Of a DNA stretch of 64,000 nt, positions 47,596-55,815 are shown in pieces (the stretch's first letter is position 1; each line of letters opens with the position of its first letter). The stretch covers positions 42,938 through 106,937 of the forward strand of contig NZ_JBEOMB010000038.1 in NCBI RefSeq assembly GCF_046000175.1. The letters are read 5' to 3'. The notes under the pieces were generated by a model that saw only the letters and a program-made list of their open reading frames with translations, searched no databases and had not been told where the DNA came from. The position numbers were made by a program, and so were the translations under genes. This DNA is from Rhodoplanes sp046000175 (lineage in GTDB: Bacteria > Pseudomonadota > Alphaproteobacteria > Rhizobiales > Xanthobacteraceae).

Positions 47596-48543
47596 ATGGC
47601 GCCGCTGATCGCGCTGACCGGGGCGACCGGATTCATCGGGCGGCATCTGCTCGCGGCCTTGCCGGCGCAGGGGTTCCGGGTGCGGGCGCTGTTGCGGCGG
47701 CCGGCCGAGCTGCCGGCGAGCGCCACCGGCGCCGTGATCGGCGACATCGCGCGGCCGCAGAACATGGCGGCGGCGCTCGCCGACGTCGACGCGATCGTCC
47801 ACTCGGCGGCGCTGACACCCGGTTCGCCGGACCTTTCCGGCCAGACCGGCCTCACCGGCACGCCGGCGGACGACTACCGGACCATGAACACGCAGGCGAC
47901 GGTCGCGCTCGCCCGCGCCGCGCAGCGCGCCGGGGTGAAGCGTTTCGTCTTTCTCTCCTCGATCCGGGCCCAGACCGGGCCGAGTGCGCCGGGTGTCGTC
48001 ACCGAGGAGAGCCCGCCGGCACCCGAATCCGACTACGGCCGCTCCAAGCTCGCCGCCGAGGAGGGCTTGGCCGGGCTCGATATCGACTGGGTGGCGCTGC
48101 GTCCGGTCCTGGTCTACGGCCCGGGCGTGCGGGGCAACATGGCCGGGCTCCTGCGCCTCGCCCGGACGCCGTGGCCGCTGCCGCTAGGCGGCGTGACGGC
48201 GGGCCGCTCGCTGCTCGCGGTGGAGAACCTCGCCACCGCCGTCGCTGCGGTCCTGGCGCATCCCGAGCCGCTGTGCCGCGCCTTCGTGGTCGCCGACCGT
48301 GAGGTTCTCACTGTCGCCGAGATGATCGCGGCGCTGCGCCATGGGCTCGGCCGCGCCCCCGGGCTTCTGCCCGTGCCGGCGTCGCTGCTGCGGGTCGGCT
48401 GCGCCGTCACCGGGCGGACCGAAACGTTCCGCCGCCTCGCCGAGCCGCTGGTGGTCGACGCCTCGGCGCTGGCCGCGCTCGGCTGGAGGCCGACCGTGAC
48501 CACGCCCGAAGGCCTCGCGCGGCTGTCGCGCGAGACGCCCTGA
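47596..48543 (+). CDS. NAD-dependent epimerase/dehydratase family protein
   Basis: The 315-residue extended short-chain dehydrogenase has the NAD-binding ALTGATGFIGRHLLAAL at the N-terminus, DAIVHSAAL, VKRFVFLSSIRAQTG with the catalytic Ser, and SDYGRSKLAAEE holding the Tyr-x3-Lys pair. The C-terminal half is short and hydrophobic, like complex I NDUFA9-type or sugar epimerase proteins. The substrate is unknown. It follows GGATCGGGAGGGCTGC, a good ribosome-binding site. Confidence 0.85.
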   Translation: MAPLIALTGATGFIGRHLLAALPAQGFRVRALLRRPAELPASATGAVIGDIARPQNMAAALADVDAIVHSAALTPGSPDLSGQTGLTGTPADDYRTMNTQATVALARAAQRAGVKRFVFLSSIRAQTGPSAPGVVTEESPPAPESDYGRSKLAAEEGLAGLDIDWVALRPVLVYGPGVRGNMAGLLRLARTPWPLPLGGVTAGRSLLAVENLATAVAAVLAHPEPLCRAFVVADREVLTVAEMIAALRHGLGRAPGLLPVPASLLRVGCAVTGRTETFRRLAEPLVVDASALAALGWRPTVTTPEGLARLSRETP

Positions 48544-48576
48544 CGCGAGGATTTCGACGCGCCGCCGCGGCGCGGG

Positions 48577-49236
48577 TCAGGCGGCGGCGCTGCCGGCCTT
48601 GGCGGCCGCTCGCGCGGCGGCGTCCCGCTCCGCGGCGAGGCGCTCGGCCCTGGCCTGCCGCTCGGCGGTGGCCCGCTCGGCCGCCGTCCGGGCCCAGCCC
48701 AGCATCGTCTCGAGGCCGGTGTGGAACGCCTCCGCCTGGAGCAGCGCGAGATGCTGAGGGGTGCGATGGCGCATGAAGGCGGTCATGCGGTCGCCCGACA
48801 GCACATCGAGATAGCGGCGCGTCCACTCCGAGAAGTCGGTCGAGGCGCGCAGCGCCGCCCCGAGGAGTTCGGCGTTTGAGCGCGCGACCATGTCGAGATG
48901 GGCGCGGGCGCAGGCGTTCATGTGCGTCGTCATCTCGGCGCCGACGACCAGCATGTTCCGCGCCATCGCGGTGTTCCGCTGGAAGACATCGACACCGGCC
49001 GGCGCCGTGGCGGCCGCGGCGGTCGCGTCCGCGCCGGGGACCGGGAGCGGGCGTCCGGGGTCGTTCGGCGCCGCCCGGCGGCGCGGCGGCGGGGTCGGCA
49101 CCCATTGCCCGATGGTGAAGACGCCGGGGGCCGGATCGGCGTCGTCCGGAACGCTGGGCGGCGCCTCGCCTGGCGCCAGCACGATCGGGGGTGGGACGGT
49201 CTCGACCGCCTGGTCGAGAGGTGCATGCTGGTCCAT
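48577..49236 (-). CDS. Phasin-like protein
   Basis: The 219-residue protein has a Pro/Ala-rich first third and a helical domain at about 85-215: FQRNTAMARNMLVVGAEMTT, then SNAELLGAALRASTDFSEWT and ending in an Ala/Glu/Arg-rich amphipathic helix. This resembles phasins, which coat polyhydroxyalkanoate granules. No PHA gene lies in the window. I prefer the ATG at 49236, which has GGAG seven bases upstream, over the one at 49248, which lacks a ribosome-binding site. Confidence 0.6.
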   Translation of the reverse strand: MDQHAPLDQAVETVPPPIVLAPGEAPPSVPDDADPAPGVFTIGQWVPTPPPRRRAAPNDPGRPLPVPGADATAAAATAPAGVDVFQRNTAMARNMLVVGAEMTTHMNACARAHLDMVARSNAELLGAALRASTDFSEWTRRYLDVLSGDRMTAFMRHRTPQHLALLQAEAFHTGLETMLGWARTAAERATAERQARAERLAAERDAAARAAAKAGSAAA

Positions 49237-49248
49237 CGTGGTCTCCAT

Positions 49249-49617
49249 CGGGGGTGACGTCAGACTTCCGGCATTCCGACTTCGTTATCTCGCATCAATT
49301 CCCGATTCTCGTGACGGTTTTGCGGTCGGGAGATTCAATCCGAGCGCGGCAACTCAGTTCCGTATTACCTCTCAATTTCTTGCGGCGGCCCGTCCTGGAC
49401 GCGACTCGGCGCCGAAAAGTCTCAGCATTCACGCCGAACGAGGATGCGGCACGACAGCGCTGCCGGGAGGCCCGGCACCGTCCAGTGACATCGCCCCGCC
49501 CTGCGGAGGTGGACGCCAGTCGGTCACCGGACGGTGGTGAAAACGTTTTCATCAAGCCGAGGGCGTCGAGGGAGGTGGTCCGTGCAGTCGTCCGGCGGTC
49601 CGGGCATCCCCCCGGGG
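49249..49617. other. Intergenic stretch of about 370 bp, lower G+C
   Basis: The segment lies between the starts-side of the phasin-like gene and the stop of the PQQ dehydrogenase. It is visibly richer in A+T (for example ATTACCTCTCAATTTCTTG at 49364-49382) than flanking genes, as expected for a promoter region feeding the phasin-like gene. No family A-H repeat is present, and frames within it are not protein-like. Confidence 0.5.
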
Positions 49618-50769
49618 TCACTCCGCCGGGGTGATCCGCAGGATGCGGCCGTCGTCTTCGTCGGTGGTGACCAGAACCTCGCCGTCGAGGCCCTGGCGGA
49701 CATTGCGGATGCGGGTGCCGAGCGGGATGCGCTCCTCGGCCGCCACGGCCTCGCCGTCGAGCGTGAGGCGGACGAGGCCGCGCGCGGTCAGGCCGCTGAT
49801 CAAGAGGCTGCCGCGCCAGCCGGGGATGCGGTCGCCCGTGTAGAAGGTCATGCCCGAGGGCGAGATCACCGGCGTCCAGTGGCGGACCGCGTCGGCGAAC
49901 TCCGGCCGGGTCGGCGGGTTCGGGATCGGGCGGCCGTCGTAATGCGTGCCCCAGCTCACCAGCGGCCAGCCGTAGTTCTTGCCAGCCTGCGGGATGTTCA
50001 GCTCGTCGCCGCCGCGCGGCCCCATCTCGGTCGTCCACAGGACGCCGGTGTCGGGGTGGATGGCGCCGCCGAGCGGGTTGCGGTGGCCGTAGGACCAGAT
50101 CTCCGGGCGGACGTTCTTCTGGTTCACGAAGGGGTTGTCGTCCGGCACCGAGCCGTCGGGGCGGATCCGCACCACCTTGCCGAGATGGGTGCCGAGATCC
50201 TGGGCGGGATCGAACTTGAAGCGCTCACCGAGCGTCACGAACAGCGTGCCGTCGCGCCGGAAGGCGATGCGCGAGCCGAAATGGTTGCCGCCCGAGACCT
50301 TCGGGAGCTGGCGGAAGATCACCCGCACGTCCTCCAGCGCGCCGTCGCCGAGCCGGGCGCGCGCCACCGCGGCGCCGGCGCCGCCGTCGCCCGGCTCCGC
50401 ATAGGTGATGTAGACGGTGCGGTTGTTCGCGAAGTCCGGATCGAGAGCGACGTCGTGCAGGCCGCCCTGGCTCTGGGCGAACACGGCCGGCACGCCCTTC
50501 AGGGGCGGCGAGACGGTGCCGTCACGCGAGACCATGCGCAGCCGGCCGGCCCGCTCGGTGACCAGCATGCGGCCGTCGGGCAGCACGGCGAGGCCCCACG
50601 GGTGGTCGAGCCCGCCCGCGACCGTGCGCACCAGCAGCGGCCCGGAGCGGCTGTCGATGCGGCGCTCGGCAGCGCTCGATGATTGGGCCGCTGCCGGTCC
50701 GCCGGACAGCAGTCCGCCCGTCAGCAGGGCGAGCGCGAAAAGGGCGGTCGCGGTCGATCGCGGTCGCAT
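49618..50769 (-). CDS. PQQ-dependent sugar dehydrogenase (soluble aldose type), exported
   Basis: The 383-residue protein has a signal peptide (about 1-28, ending GPAAAQSS) and a six-bladed propeller of the soluble glucose dehydrogenase family. Signatures are LDHPWGLAVLPDGRMLVTER, QGGLHDVALDPDF with the active-site His, IWSYGHRNPLGGAIHPDTG, and LWTTEMGPRGGDELNIPQAG then KNYGWP. It would oxidise aldoses in the periplasm using pyrroloquinoline quinone. The ATG follows AGGAG by six bases. No PQQ synthesis gene is in the window. Confidence 0.9.
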   Translation of the reverse strand: MRPRSTATALFALALLTGGLLSGGPAAAQSSSAAERRIDSRSGPLLVRTVAGGLDHPWGLAVLPDGRMLVTERAGRLRMVSRDGTVSPPLKGVPAVFAQSQGGLHDVALDPDFANNRTVYITYAEPGDGGAGAAVARARLGDGALEDVRVIFRQLPKVSGGNHFGSRIAFRRDGTLFVTLGERFKFDPAQDLGTHLGKVVRIRPDGSVPDDNPFVNQKNVRPEIWSYGHRNPLGGAIHPDTGVLWTTEMGPRGGDELNIPQAGKNYGWPLVSWGTHYDGRPIPNPPTRPEFADAVRHWTPVISPSGMTFYTGDRIPGWRGSLLISGLTARGLVRLTLDGEAVAAEERIPLGTRIRNVRQGLDGEVLVTTDEDDGRILRITPAE

Positions 50770-50973
50770 CGGGGGCTCCTGTTCGTGGTCGCGGTGATCC
50801 GATCTCAACCCGAGGCTGGAGGGGGCGTTCCGACCGTGCGGCGTTCGCGCGCGCAGTCGGGTCCGGTCGAAGACTTTTCGCCTTCTGCGGCGGCAGCGTG
50901 ACGGGCCGGCCTGTGCTAAGGGGGCGGCCCACCGCCTCGATGGTTCCCCGGCCCGATCTCCCGCGCGAAAAGA

Positions 50974-51918
50974 ATGTCCGACCTCGACGCCATCCTGATC
51001 GCCGGACCGACCGCGAGCGGCAAGTCGGCGCTCGCGCTGGCGCTGGCCGAAACGCTCGGCGGCGTGGTGGTCAACGCCGACTCGATGCAGGTCTACGGCG
51101 ATCTGCGCATCATCACGGCACGCCCGACGCCGGACGAGGAGGCGCGCGTGCCGCATCGCCTCTACGGCCACGTCGATGCCGCGGTGAATTTCTCCGTCGG
51201 CCACTATCTGCGCGATGCGCGGACCGTGCTCGCCGACGTGCGGGCGGCGGGGCGCCTGCCGATCTTCTGCGGCGGCACCGGGCTCTACTTCAAGGCGCTG
51301 ACGAAAGGCCTGTCACGGGTGCCGCCGGTGCCGTCGGACATCCGTGATCAGGTCCGTGACACGTTGGAAAAACTCGGGCCGGAGGGACTTCATGCGGCGC
51401 TCGCCGCGGAGGACGCCGGCGAGGCGGCCCGCCTGCAGCCGCGCGACCGGCTGCGGGTCGCCCGCGCCCTCGAGGTGCTGCTGGCGACCGGCCGGCCGTT
51501 GTCGGCCTGGCATGGCGAGACCGATCCGCCGCTGCTCGATCCGGCCCGGGTGCTCACGGCCTTTCTGGCGCCGGACCGCGCGACCCTCTACGCCCGCATC
51601 GACGCGCGCTTCGTCCGCATGATGGAGGAGGGCGCCCTGGAGGAGGTCCGGGCGCTCGGGGCGCGACACCTCGACCCGCTCCTGCCGGCCATGCGGGCGC
51701 ACGGCGTACCGGGCCTGCTGGCGTATCTCTCCGGCACCTTTTCGCGCGAGGCCGCGGTTGAAAAAGGCCAGGCCGACACCCGCCACTACGCCAAGCGCCA
51801 GTTCACCTGGTTCCGCCACCAGCTCCCGGACTGGCCGTGGCTCGCGCCGGAAGTGGCGCGCGACGATCTGCTCCGCCGCGCAGCGGCTTTCCAGACGGGA
51901 TCTTGCCGAACGGAATAA
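50974..51918 (+). CDS. miaA: tRNA dimethylallyltransferase
   Basis: The 314-residue enzyme adds a dimethylallyl group to A37 of tRNAs that read codons starting with U. Motifs: P-loop GPTASGKSALAL, NADSMQVYGDLRIITARPTP, HRLYGHVDA, FCGGTGLYFKALTKGL, QPRDRLRVARALEVL and the C-terminal TRHYAKRQFTWFR. The last 116 bp overlap the 3-prime end of msrQ on the opposite strand. Confidence 0.95.
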   Translation: MSDLDAILIAGPTASGKSALALALAETLGGVVVNADSMQVYGDLRIITARPTPDEEARVPHRLYGHVDAAVNFSVGHYLRDARTVLADVRAAGRLPIFCGGTGLYFKALTKGLSRVPPVPSDIRDQVRDTLEKLGPEGLHAALAAEDAGEAARLQPRDRLRVARALEVLLATGRPLSAWHGETDPPLLDPARVLTAFLAPDRATLYARIDARFVRMMEEGALEEVRALGARHLDPLLPAMRAHGVPGLLAYLSGTFSREAAVEKGQADTRHYAKRQFTWFRHQLPDWPWLAPEVARDDLLRRAAAFQTGSCRTE

Positions 51919-52723
51919 CGGCGCGCAGCGCGGCCAGGATCGCCACCGCGAGGCCGACGACCAGCACCCAGGCGGCCGGACGCAGGCCGAACGACACGTC
52001 GAGATTGGCGGCGAGCACCAGCGTGGGGTCGACCCCCGTGGTGACGCCGTACCAGGCCGCCTCGCCGAGCGCGGTCATGATCGCGGCGGCGATCGCGAGC
52101 AGTCCGAGCCGCAGCGGGCCGAGGTCGCCGACAGTGCGGTAGGCGACCCGGTAGAGCAGCAGCCACGCCAAAAAGCCCGCCATCATGATCGACTCGGTGA
52201 CGTCGAGCTTGGTCTGCATGAGGAAGTGCAGGATCGCCAGCACGGCGATCGGGTAGGCGAGGCGGTGCAACGCCTGCCAGCGCGGGCCGCCGAGGCGGCG
52301 CACCATGCCGTCCGTGGACGTGATGGCCAGCGCGGTCAGGCCGAGGAAAGCCACGAAGCCGATGGTGAGATAGACGCGCAGCGCGATCTCGCTGGCGATC
52401 TTCACGATGTCGAGCTTCTGGTCGAAGCCGTAGAGCGTCAGGTGAAGGGCCGCATAGGCGAAGGCCGCCACCCCGATGGTCCGCCGCGTCAGGATCAGCT
52501 TGGGCGCCCCGAAGATACGCCGGGCCGGCGTGACGGCGAGCGACAGCAGGAGGAAGCGCACCGCCCACGAGCCGGTCTGGTGGATCGCCTCGTTGAACGG
52601 CCGCGGCCCGAGCCCGCCCGTGGCGGTCAGCCAGGCGAGCCACAGGGCCGGCAGGCAGACGAGGACGAAGGCGACGATCTTCGGGGCCGACCAGCGGCCG
52701 TTGCGCTCACGCAGAAAGGGCAT
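51803..52723 (-). CDS. msrQ: Heme-binding membrane subunit MsrQ of the periplasmic methionine sulfoxide reductase
   Basis: The 306-residue protein has six to seven membrane helices of the ferric-reductase-like fold with heme-ligating His in AAFAYAALHLTLYGFDQ and in RWQALHRLAYPIAVLAILHF. MsrQ passes electrons to MsrP, which repairs oxidised methionine in the periplasm; msrP is not in this window. The stretch after about residue 265 (beginning VIPFGKIPSGKPLRGG) is a basic, Gly/Arg/Ala-rich tail encoded on the strand opposite the miaA 3-prime end. The ATG at 52723 starts MPFLRERNGRW. Confidence 0.88.
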   Translation of the reverse strand: MPFLRERNGRWSAPKIVAFVLVCLPALWLAWLTATGGLGPRPFNEAIHQTGSWAVRFLLLSLAVTPARRIFGAPKLILTRRTIGVAAFAYAALHLTLYGFDQKLDIVKIASEIALRVYLTIGFVAFLGLTALAITSTDGMVRRLGGPRWQALHRLAYPIAVLAILHFLMQTKLDVTESIMMAGFLAWLLLYRVAYRTVGDLGPLRLGLLAIAAAIMTALGEAAWYGVTTGVDPTLVLAANLDVSFGLRPAAWVLVVGLAVAILAALRAVIPFGKIPSGKPLRGGADRRAPLPARATASPGAGGGTR

Positions 52724-52899
52724 GCAGAACCTCGGGGGTGGGGGCGACCCTGACGGTCGGCGGCCACTTCGGCAAGTCCGACGCGGCGCCGCACGCGAAC
52801 ACGGCCGGTCACGATCGCCGGAGCGGGGCCGGCCGCCGCCGGCGCCGCGGGGCGCACTCGAAATCGTCATACGAAGCGCGGATTTGCGGTGTTACGTCC

Positions 52900-52928
52900 T
52901 TGACCCCGCAAGGGGGCTCCTCTATAAG
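52900..52928 (+). promoter_or_regulatory. Sigma-70 promoter of the ilv leader
   Basis: TTGACC (52900-52905) and TATAAG (52923-52928) are separated by exactly 17 bp and lie about 30 bp before the leader ATG. This is the clearest housekeeping promoter in the window. Confidence 0.75.
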
Positions 52929-52959
52929 GCCGGCAACTTTAGACGCGAAGAGATCGATC

Positions 52960-53019
52960 ATGCGCAATATTGTTTCGCTGCTCATCGTAGGCGGGCGCGC
53001 CATCCGGGGATCGTCCTGA
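52960..53019 (+). CDS. ilvL: ilvBN leader peptide
   Basis: A 19-residue frame encodes MRNIVSLLIVGGRAIRGSS. Residues 4-10 include five branched-chain codons in seven (Ile, Val, Leu, Leu, Ile, Val with one Ser), the hallmark of a leader that lets ribosomes sense Ile, Leu and Val charging. It follows a consensus promoter and precedes two overlapping RNA hairpins and an intrinsic terminator before ilvB. The ribosome-binding sequence is GAAGAG. Confidence 0.85.
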   Translation: MRNIVSLLIVGGRAIRGSS

Positions 53020-53039
53020 ACGATCCGGCCGGGATGGCG
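52998..53039 (+). promoter_or_regulatory. Leader RNA hairpin (pause or protector stem) of the ilv attenuator
   Basis: CGCCAT (52998-53003) pairs with ATGGCG (53034-53039), and GGATCG (53008-53013) pairs with CGATCC (53021-53026). The stem spans the leader stop codon, as expected for a pause hairpin whose melting by a stalled ribosome changes downstream folding. Confidence 0.6.
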
Positions 53040-53050
53040 TGCTGCACACA

Positions 53051-53072
53051 AGGGCCCTGGCGGCCCTTTTTT
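53051..53072 (+). terminator. Intrinsic terminator/attenuator of ilvB
   Basis: AGGGCC (53051-53056) and GGCCCT (53062-53067) form a six-pair GC stem around CTGGC, immediately followed by a run of six T (53067-53072). It lies between the leader peptide and ilvB, 125 bp before the ilvB start, the position of an attenuator. Confidence 0.8.
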
Positions 53073-53196
53073 CATGCCTGACGGCAGGGCACTCAGCGAC
53101 TCACTTGGCGACCTGCCGAACCTTACCGAACCCGAACCACAGTTTGTCCCGAGAGACCGGCCGACGGCCGAGGCGAGACACGAGGCGGAGAAAGCC

Positions 53197-54957
53197 ATGA
53201 CGAAGGAGATGACCGGCGCCGAGATGATCATCCAGGCGCTGATCGACCAGGGGGTCGAGCACATCTTCGGCTATCCGGGCGGCGCGGTGCTGCCGATCTA
53301 CGACGCGCTGTTCCACCAGGACAAGGTGCGCCACGTGCTGGTGCGCCACGAGCAGGGCGCCGTGCACGCGGCCGAGGGCTATGCGCGCTCGACCGGCAAG
53401 GTCGGCTGCGTGCTGGTCACCTCGGGCCCAGGCGCCACCAACGCCGTCACGGGCCTCGCCGACGCGCTGTGCGACTCGATCCCGATCGTCTGCATCACCG
53501 GCCAGGTGCCGACCCACCTGATCGGCAACGACGCCTTCCAGGAGTGCGACACGGTCGGCATCACCCGGCCCTGCACCAAGTACAACACGCTGGTGAAGAG
53601 CATCGAGGAGCTGCCGCGCGTCCTGCACGAGGCGTTCCACATCGCCGCGAGCGGCCGGCCCGGCCCGGTCGTCATCGACGTGCCGAAGGACATCCAGTTC
53701 GCCACCGGCACCTACTCGCGGCCGAAGGCGTTCGCGCATCGCGGCTACGCGCCGAAGCCGAAGCCCGATCCGCGCCGCATCGAGGAGGCGGTGTCGCTGA
53801 TGCGCACCGCGCGGCGGCCGGTGTTCTACACGGGCGGCGGCGTCATCAACTCGGGCCGCAAGGCGACCGAGCTCCTGCGCCAGCTCGTCCGCGCCACCGG
53901 CTTCCCGATCACCTCGACCCTGATGGGGCTCGGCGCCTATCCGGCCTCCGATCCGCAGTGGCTCGGGATGCTCGGCATGCACGGCACCTACGAGGCCAAC
54001 CTGTCGATGCACGAATGCGACCTGATGATCTGCATCGGGGCGCGCTTCGACGACCGCATCACCGGCCGGCTCGACGCCTTCTCGCCCGGCTCGCGCAAGA
54101 TCCACGTCGACATCGACCCGTCGTCGATCAACAAGAACGTCAAGGTCGACGTGCCGATCCTCGGCGACTGCACCGAGGTGCTGGAGGAGATGCTGCGGCT
54201 GTGGACGGCGCAGCCGGGCGACGCCCACGGCGCCGCGCACAAGACCTGGTGGAAGCGGATCGAGCAGTGGCGGGCCCGCAAGAGCCTCGCCTACAAGGCC
54301 TCGACCGACGTGATCAAGCCGCAATACGCGATCCAGCGGCTCTACGAGCTGACCAAGGACCGCGACACCTACATCACGACCGAGGTCGGCCAGCATCAGA
54401 TGTGGGCCGCGCAGTTCTACGGCTTCGAGGAGCCGAACCGCTGGATGACCTCGGGCGGGCTGGGCACCATGGGCTACGGCATCCCGGCCGCGGTCGGCGT
54501 GCAGCTCGCCCATCCGGGCGCGCTGGTCGTCGACATCGCCGGCGAGGCGTCGGTGCTGATGACCATGCAGGAGATGTCGACCGCGGTGCAGTACCGGCTG
54601 CCGATCAAGATCTTCATCCTCAACAACCACTACATGGGGATGGTGCGGCAGTGGCAGGAGCTCCTGCACGGCGGCCGCTACTCGCAGAGCTACTCGGAGG
54701 CGCTGCCGGACTTCGTCAAGCTCGCCGAGGCCTATCACGGCGTCGGCATGCGCTGCGAGAAGCCGGGCGATCTCGACGCCGCCATCAAGGAGATGATCGC
54801 GGTCGACAAGCCGGTGATCTTCGACTGCGTGGTCGACCCGTCGGAGAACTGCTTCCCGATGATCCCGTCGGGTCGCGCCCACAACGAGATGCTCCTGGGT
54901 GACGCCGCCGAGAAGCTCGACGAGGCGATCACCGAGGAAGGCAAGATGCTGGTCTGA
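53197..54957 (+). CDS. ilvB: Acetolactate synthase large (catalytic) subunit
   Basis: The 586-residue thiamine-diphosphate enzyme condenses pyruvate, or pyruvate with 2-ketobutyrate, in valine, leucine and isoleucine synthesis. IFGYPGGAVLPIYDAL and the catalytic Glu in VRHEQGAVHAAEGYAR, the central FAD-binding region around MLGMHGTYEANLSM, and the cofactor motif DIAGEASVLMTMQEMSTAVQ then ILNNHYMGMVRQW are all present. The ATG at 53197 has GGCGGAG upstream; the frame is open to 53074 but that part lies in the leader. It is preceded by an attenuator and followed by ilvN. Confidence 0.96.
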   Translation: MTKEMTGAEMIIQALIDQGVEHIFGYPGGAVLPIYDALFHQDKVRHVLVRHEQGAVHAAEGYARSTGKVGCVLVTSGPGATNAVTGLADALCDSIPIVCITGQVPTHLIGNDAFQECDTVGITRPCTKYNTLVKSIEELPRVLHEAFHIAASGRPGPVVIDVPKDIQFATGTYSRPKAFAHRGYAPKPKPDPRRIEEAVSLMRTARRPVFYTGGGVINSGRKATELLRQLVRATGFPITSTLMGLGAYPASDPQWLGMLGMHGTYEANLSMHECDLMICIGARFDDRITGRLDAFSPGSRKIHVDIDPSSINKNVKVDVPILGDCTEVLEEMLRLWTAQPGDAHGAAHKTWWKRIEQWRARKSLAYKASTDVIKPQYAIQRLYELTKDRDTYITTEVGQHQMWAAQFYGFEEPNRWMTSGGLGTMGYGIPAAVGVQLAHPGALVVDIAGEASVLMTMQEMSTAVQYRLPIKIFILNNHYMGMVRQWQELLHGGRYSQSYSEALPDFVKLAEAYHGVGMRCEKPGDLDAAIKEMIAVDKPVIFDCVVDPSENCFPMIPSGRAHNEMLLGDAAEKLDEAITEEGKMLV

Positions 54958-54972
54958 GACCTGATCATCACG

Positions 54973-54997
54973 CACCCCGCTCCGGCGGAGCGGGGTG
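54973..54997 (+). other. Perfect 11-bp intercistronic hairpin between ilvB and ilvN
   Basis: CACCCCGCTCC (54973-54983) pairs with GGAGCGGGGTG (54987-54997) around a GGC loop. No T-run follows, so it is unlikely to stop transcription. It ends 31 bp before the ilvN start and may protect the upstream message or tune the subunit ratio. Confidence 0.65.
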
Positions 54998-55028
54998 GAT
55001 GTCATTCGGGGCAGGGAATTTTCTCATC

Positions 55029-55589
55029 ATGAACGCCATCACGCCGACCTCCGGCAGCACCTCGCACTATCCGTCCGCCCATGTGGCGCAGGCGATCGAG
55101 ACCCACACGCTCGCCGTCATCGTCGACAACGAGCCGGGCGTCCTCGCCCGCGTCATCGGCCTGTTCTCCGGCCGCGGCTACAACATCGAGAGCCTGACGG
55201 TGTCCGAGACCGAGCACCAGAAGCACCTGTCGCGCATCACCGTGGTGACGCGCGGCACGCCGATGGTGATCGAGCAGATCAAGAACCAGCTCGACCGCAT
55301 GGTGCCGGTGCACCGGGTCGTCGACATGACCGTGTCGGCGCGGTCGATCGAGCGCGAACTCGCGATGGTGAAGGTGCGCGGCAAGGGCGACCATCGGGTC
55401 GAGGCGCTACGGCTGGCCGACGCCTTCAAGGCGCGCGTCATCGACGCGACGATCGAGAGCTTCGTGTTCGAGATCACGGGCGGGGCCGAGAAGATCGACC
55501 AGTTCGTCAGCCTGATGCTGCCGCTGGGCCTCGTCGAGGTCTCGCGCACCGGCGTCGTCGCCATCGCCCGCGGCCCGGAAGGGATGTGA
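55029..55589 (+). CDS. ilvN: Acetolactate synthase small (regulatory) subunit
   Basis: The 186-residue protein binds IlvB and brings feedback inhibition by valine. An ACT domain lies at about 28-98 (LAVIVDNEPGVLARVIGLFS, GRGYNIESLTVSETEHQK), followed by the C-terminal ALS_ss domain (VDMTVSARSIERELAMVKV, then FKARVIDATIESFVFEITG). The ATG at 55029 is taken; an upstream codon at 54999 sits on the intercistronic hairpin. The 20 residues before the ACT domain are longer than in E. coli but typical of Rhizobiales. Confidence 0.95.
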   Translation: MNAITPTSGSTSHYPSAHVAQAIETHTLAVIVDNEPGVLARVIGLFSGRGYNIESLTVSETEHQKHLSRITVVTRGTPMVIEQIKNQLDRMVPVHRVVDMTVSARSIERELAMVKVRGKGDHRVEALRLADAFKARVIDATIESFVFEITGGAEKIDQFVSLMLPLGLVEVSRTGVVAIARGPEGM

Positions 55590-55626
55590 GGCGGCGGCGC
55601 GCTCACCGGCGCGCCGGCTCGCTGCT

Positions 55627-55753
55627 TCCCTCTCCCCGCACGCGGGGAGAGGGTGGCTCGGACCGAAGGTCCGTATCCACGAGACGCCCCCTCACCCGAC
55701 ATCCGCGCTGAGCGCGCGAATGTCGACCTCTCCCCGCCAGCGGGGAGAGGTGA
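55627..55753. repeat. Palindromic intergenic repeat, family F, copy 3
   Basis: CCCTCTCCCCGCACGCGGGG and AGAGGGTGGCTCGGACCGAA open the element, and CCTCTCCCCGCCAGCGGGGA with GAGGTGA closes it, with CCCCCTCACCC between. It separates ilvN from mazE. Confidence 0.85.
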
Positions 55754-55784
55754 CGGGCGGCGGCGGTGGACCTTCCGCGATCCC

Positions 55785-55803
55785 GGATATACATTGTGTA
55801 TCC
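55785..55803 (+). promoter_or_regulatory. Probable mazEF operator (imperfect dyad)
   Basis: GGATATAC (55785-55792) and GTGTATCC (55796-55803) form an 8-bp inverted repeat with one mismatch, three bases apart, ending 12 bp before the mazE start. MazE-type antitoxins repress their own operon through such dyads. Confidence 0.6.
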
Positions 55804-55815
55804 GAAGAGGATGCC

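Noticed and set aside
49249..49617. A small gene or RNA in the AT-richer stretch before the PQQ dehydrogenase end
   Set aside because: No frame with a start signal or homology and no hairpin with a T-run; best explained as a promoter region.
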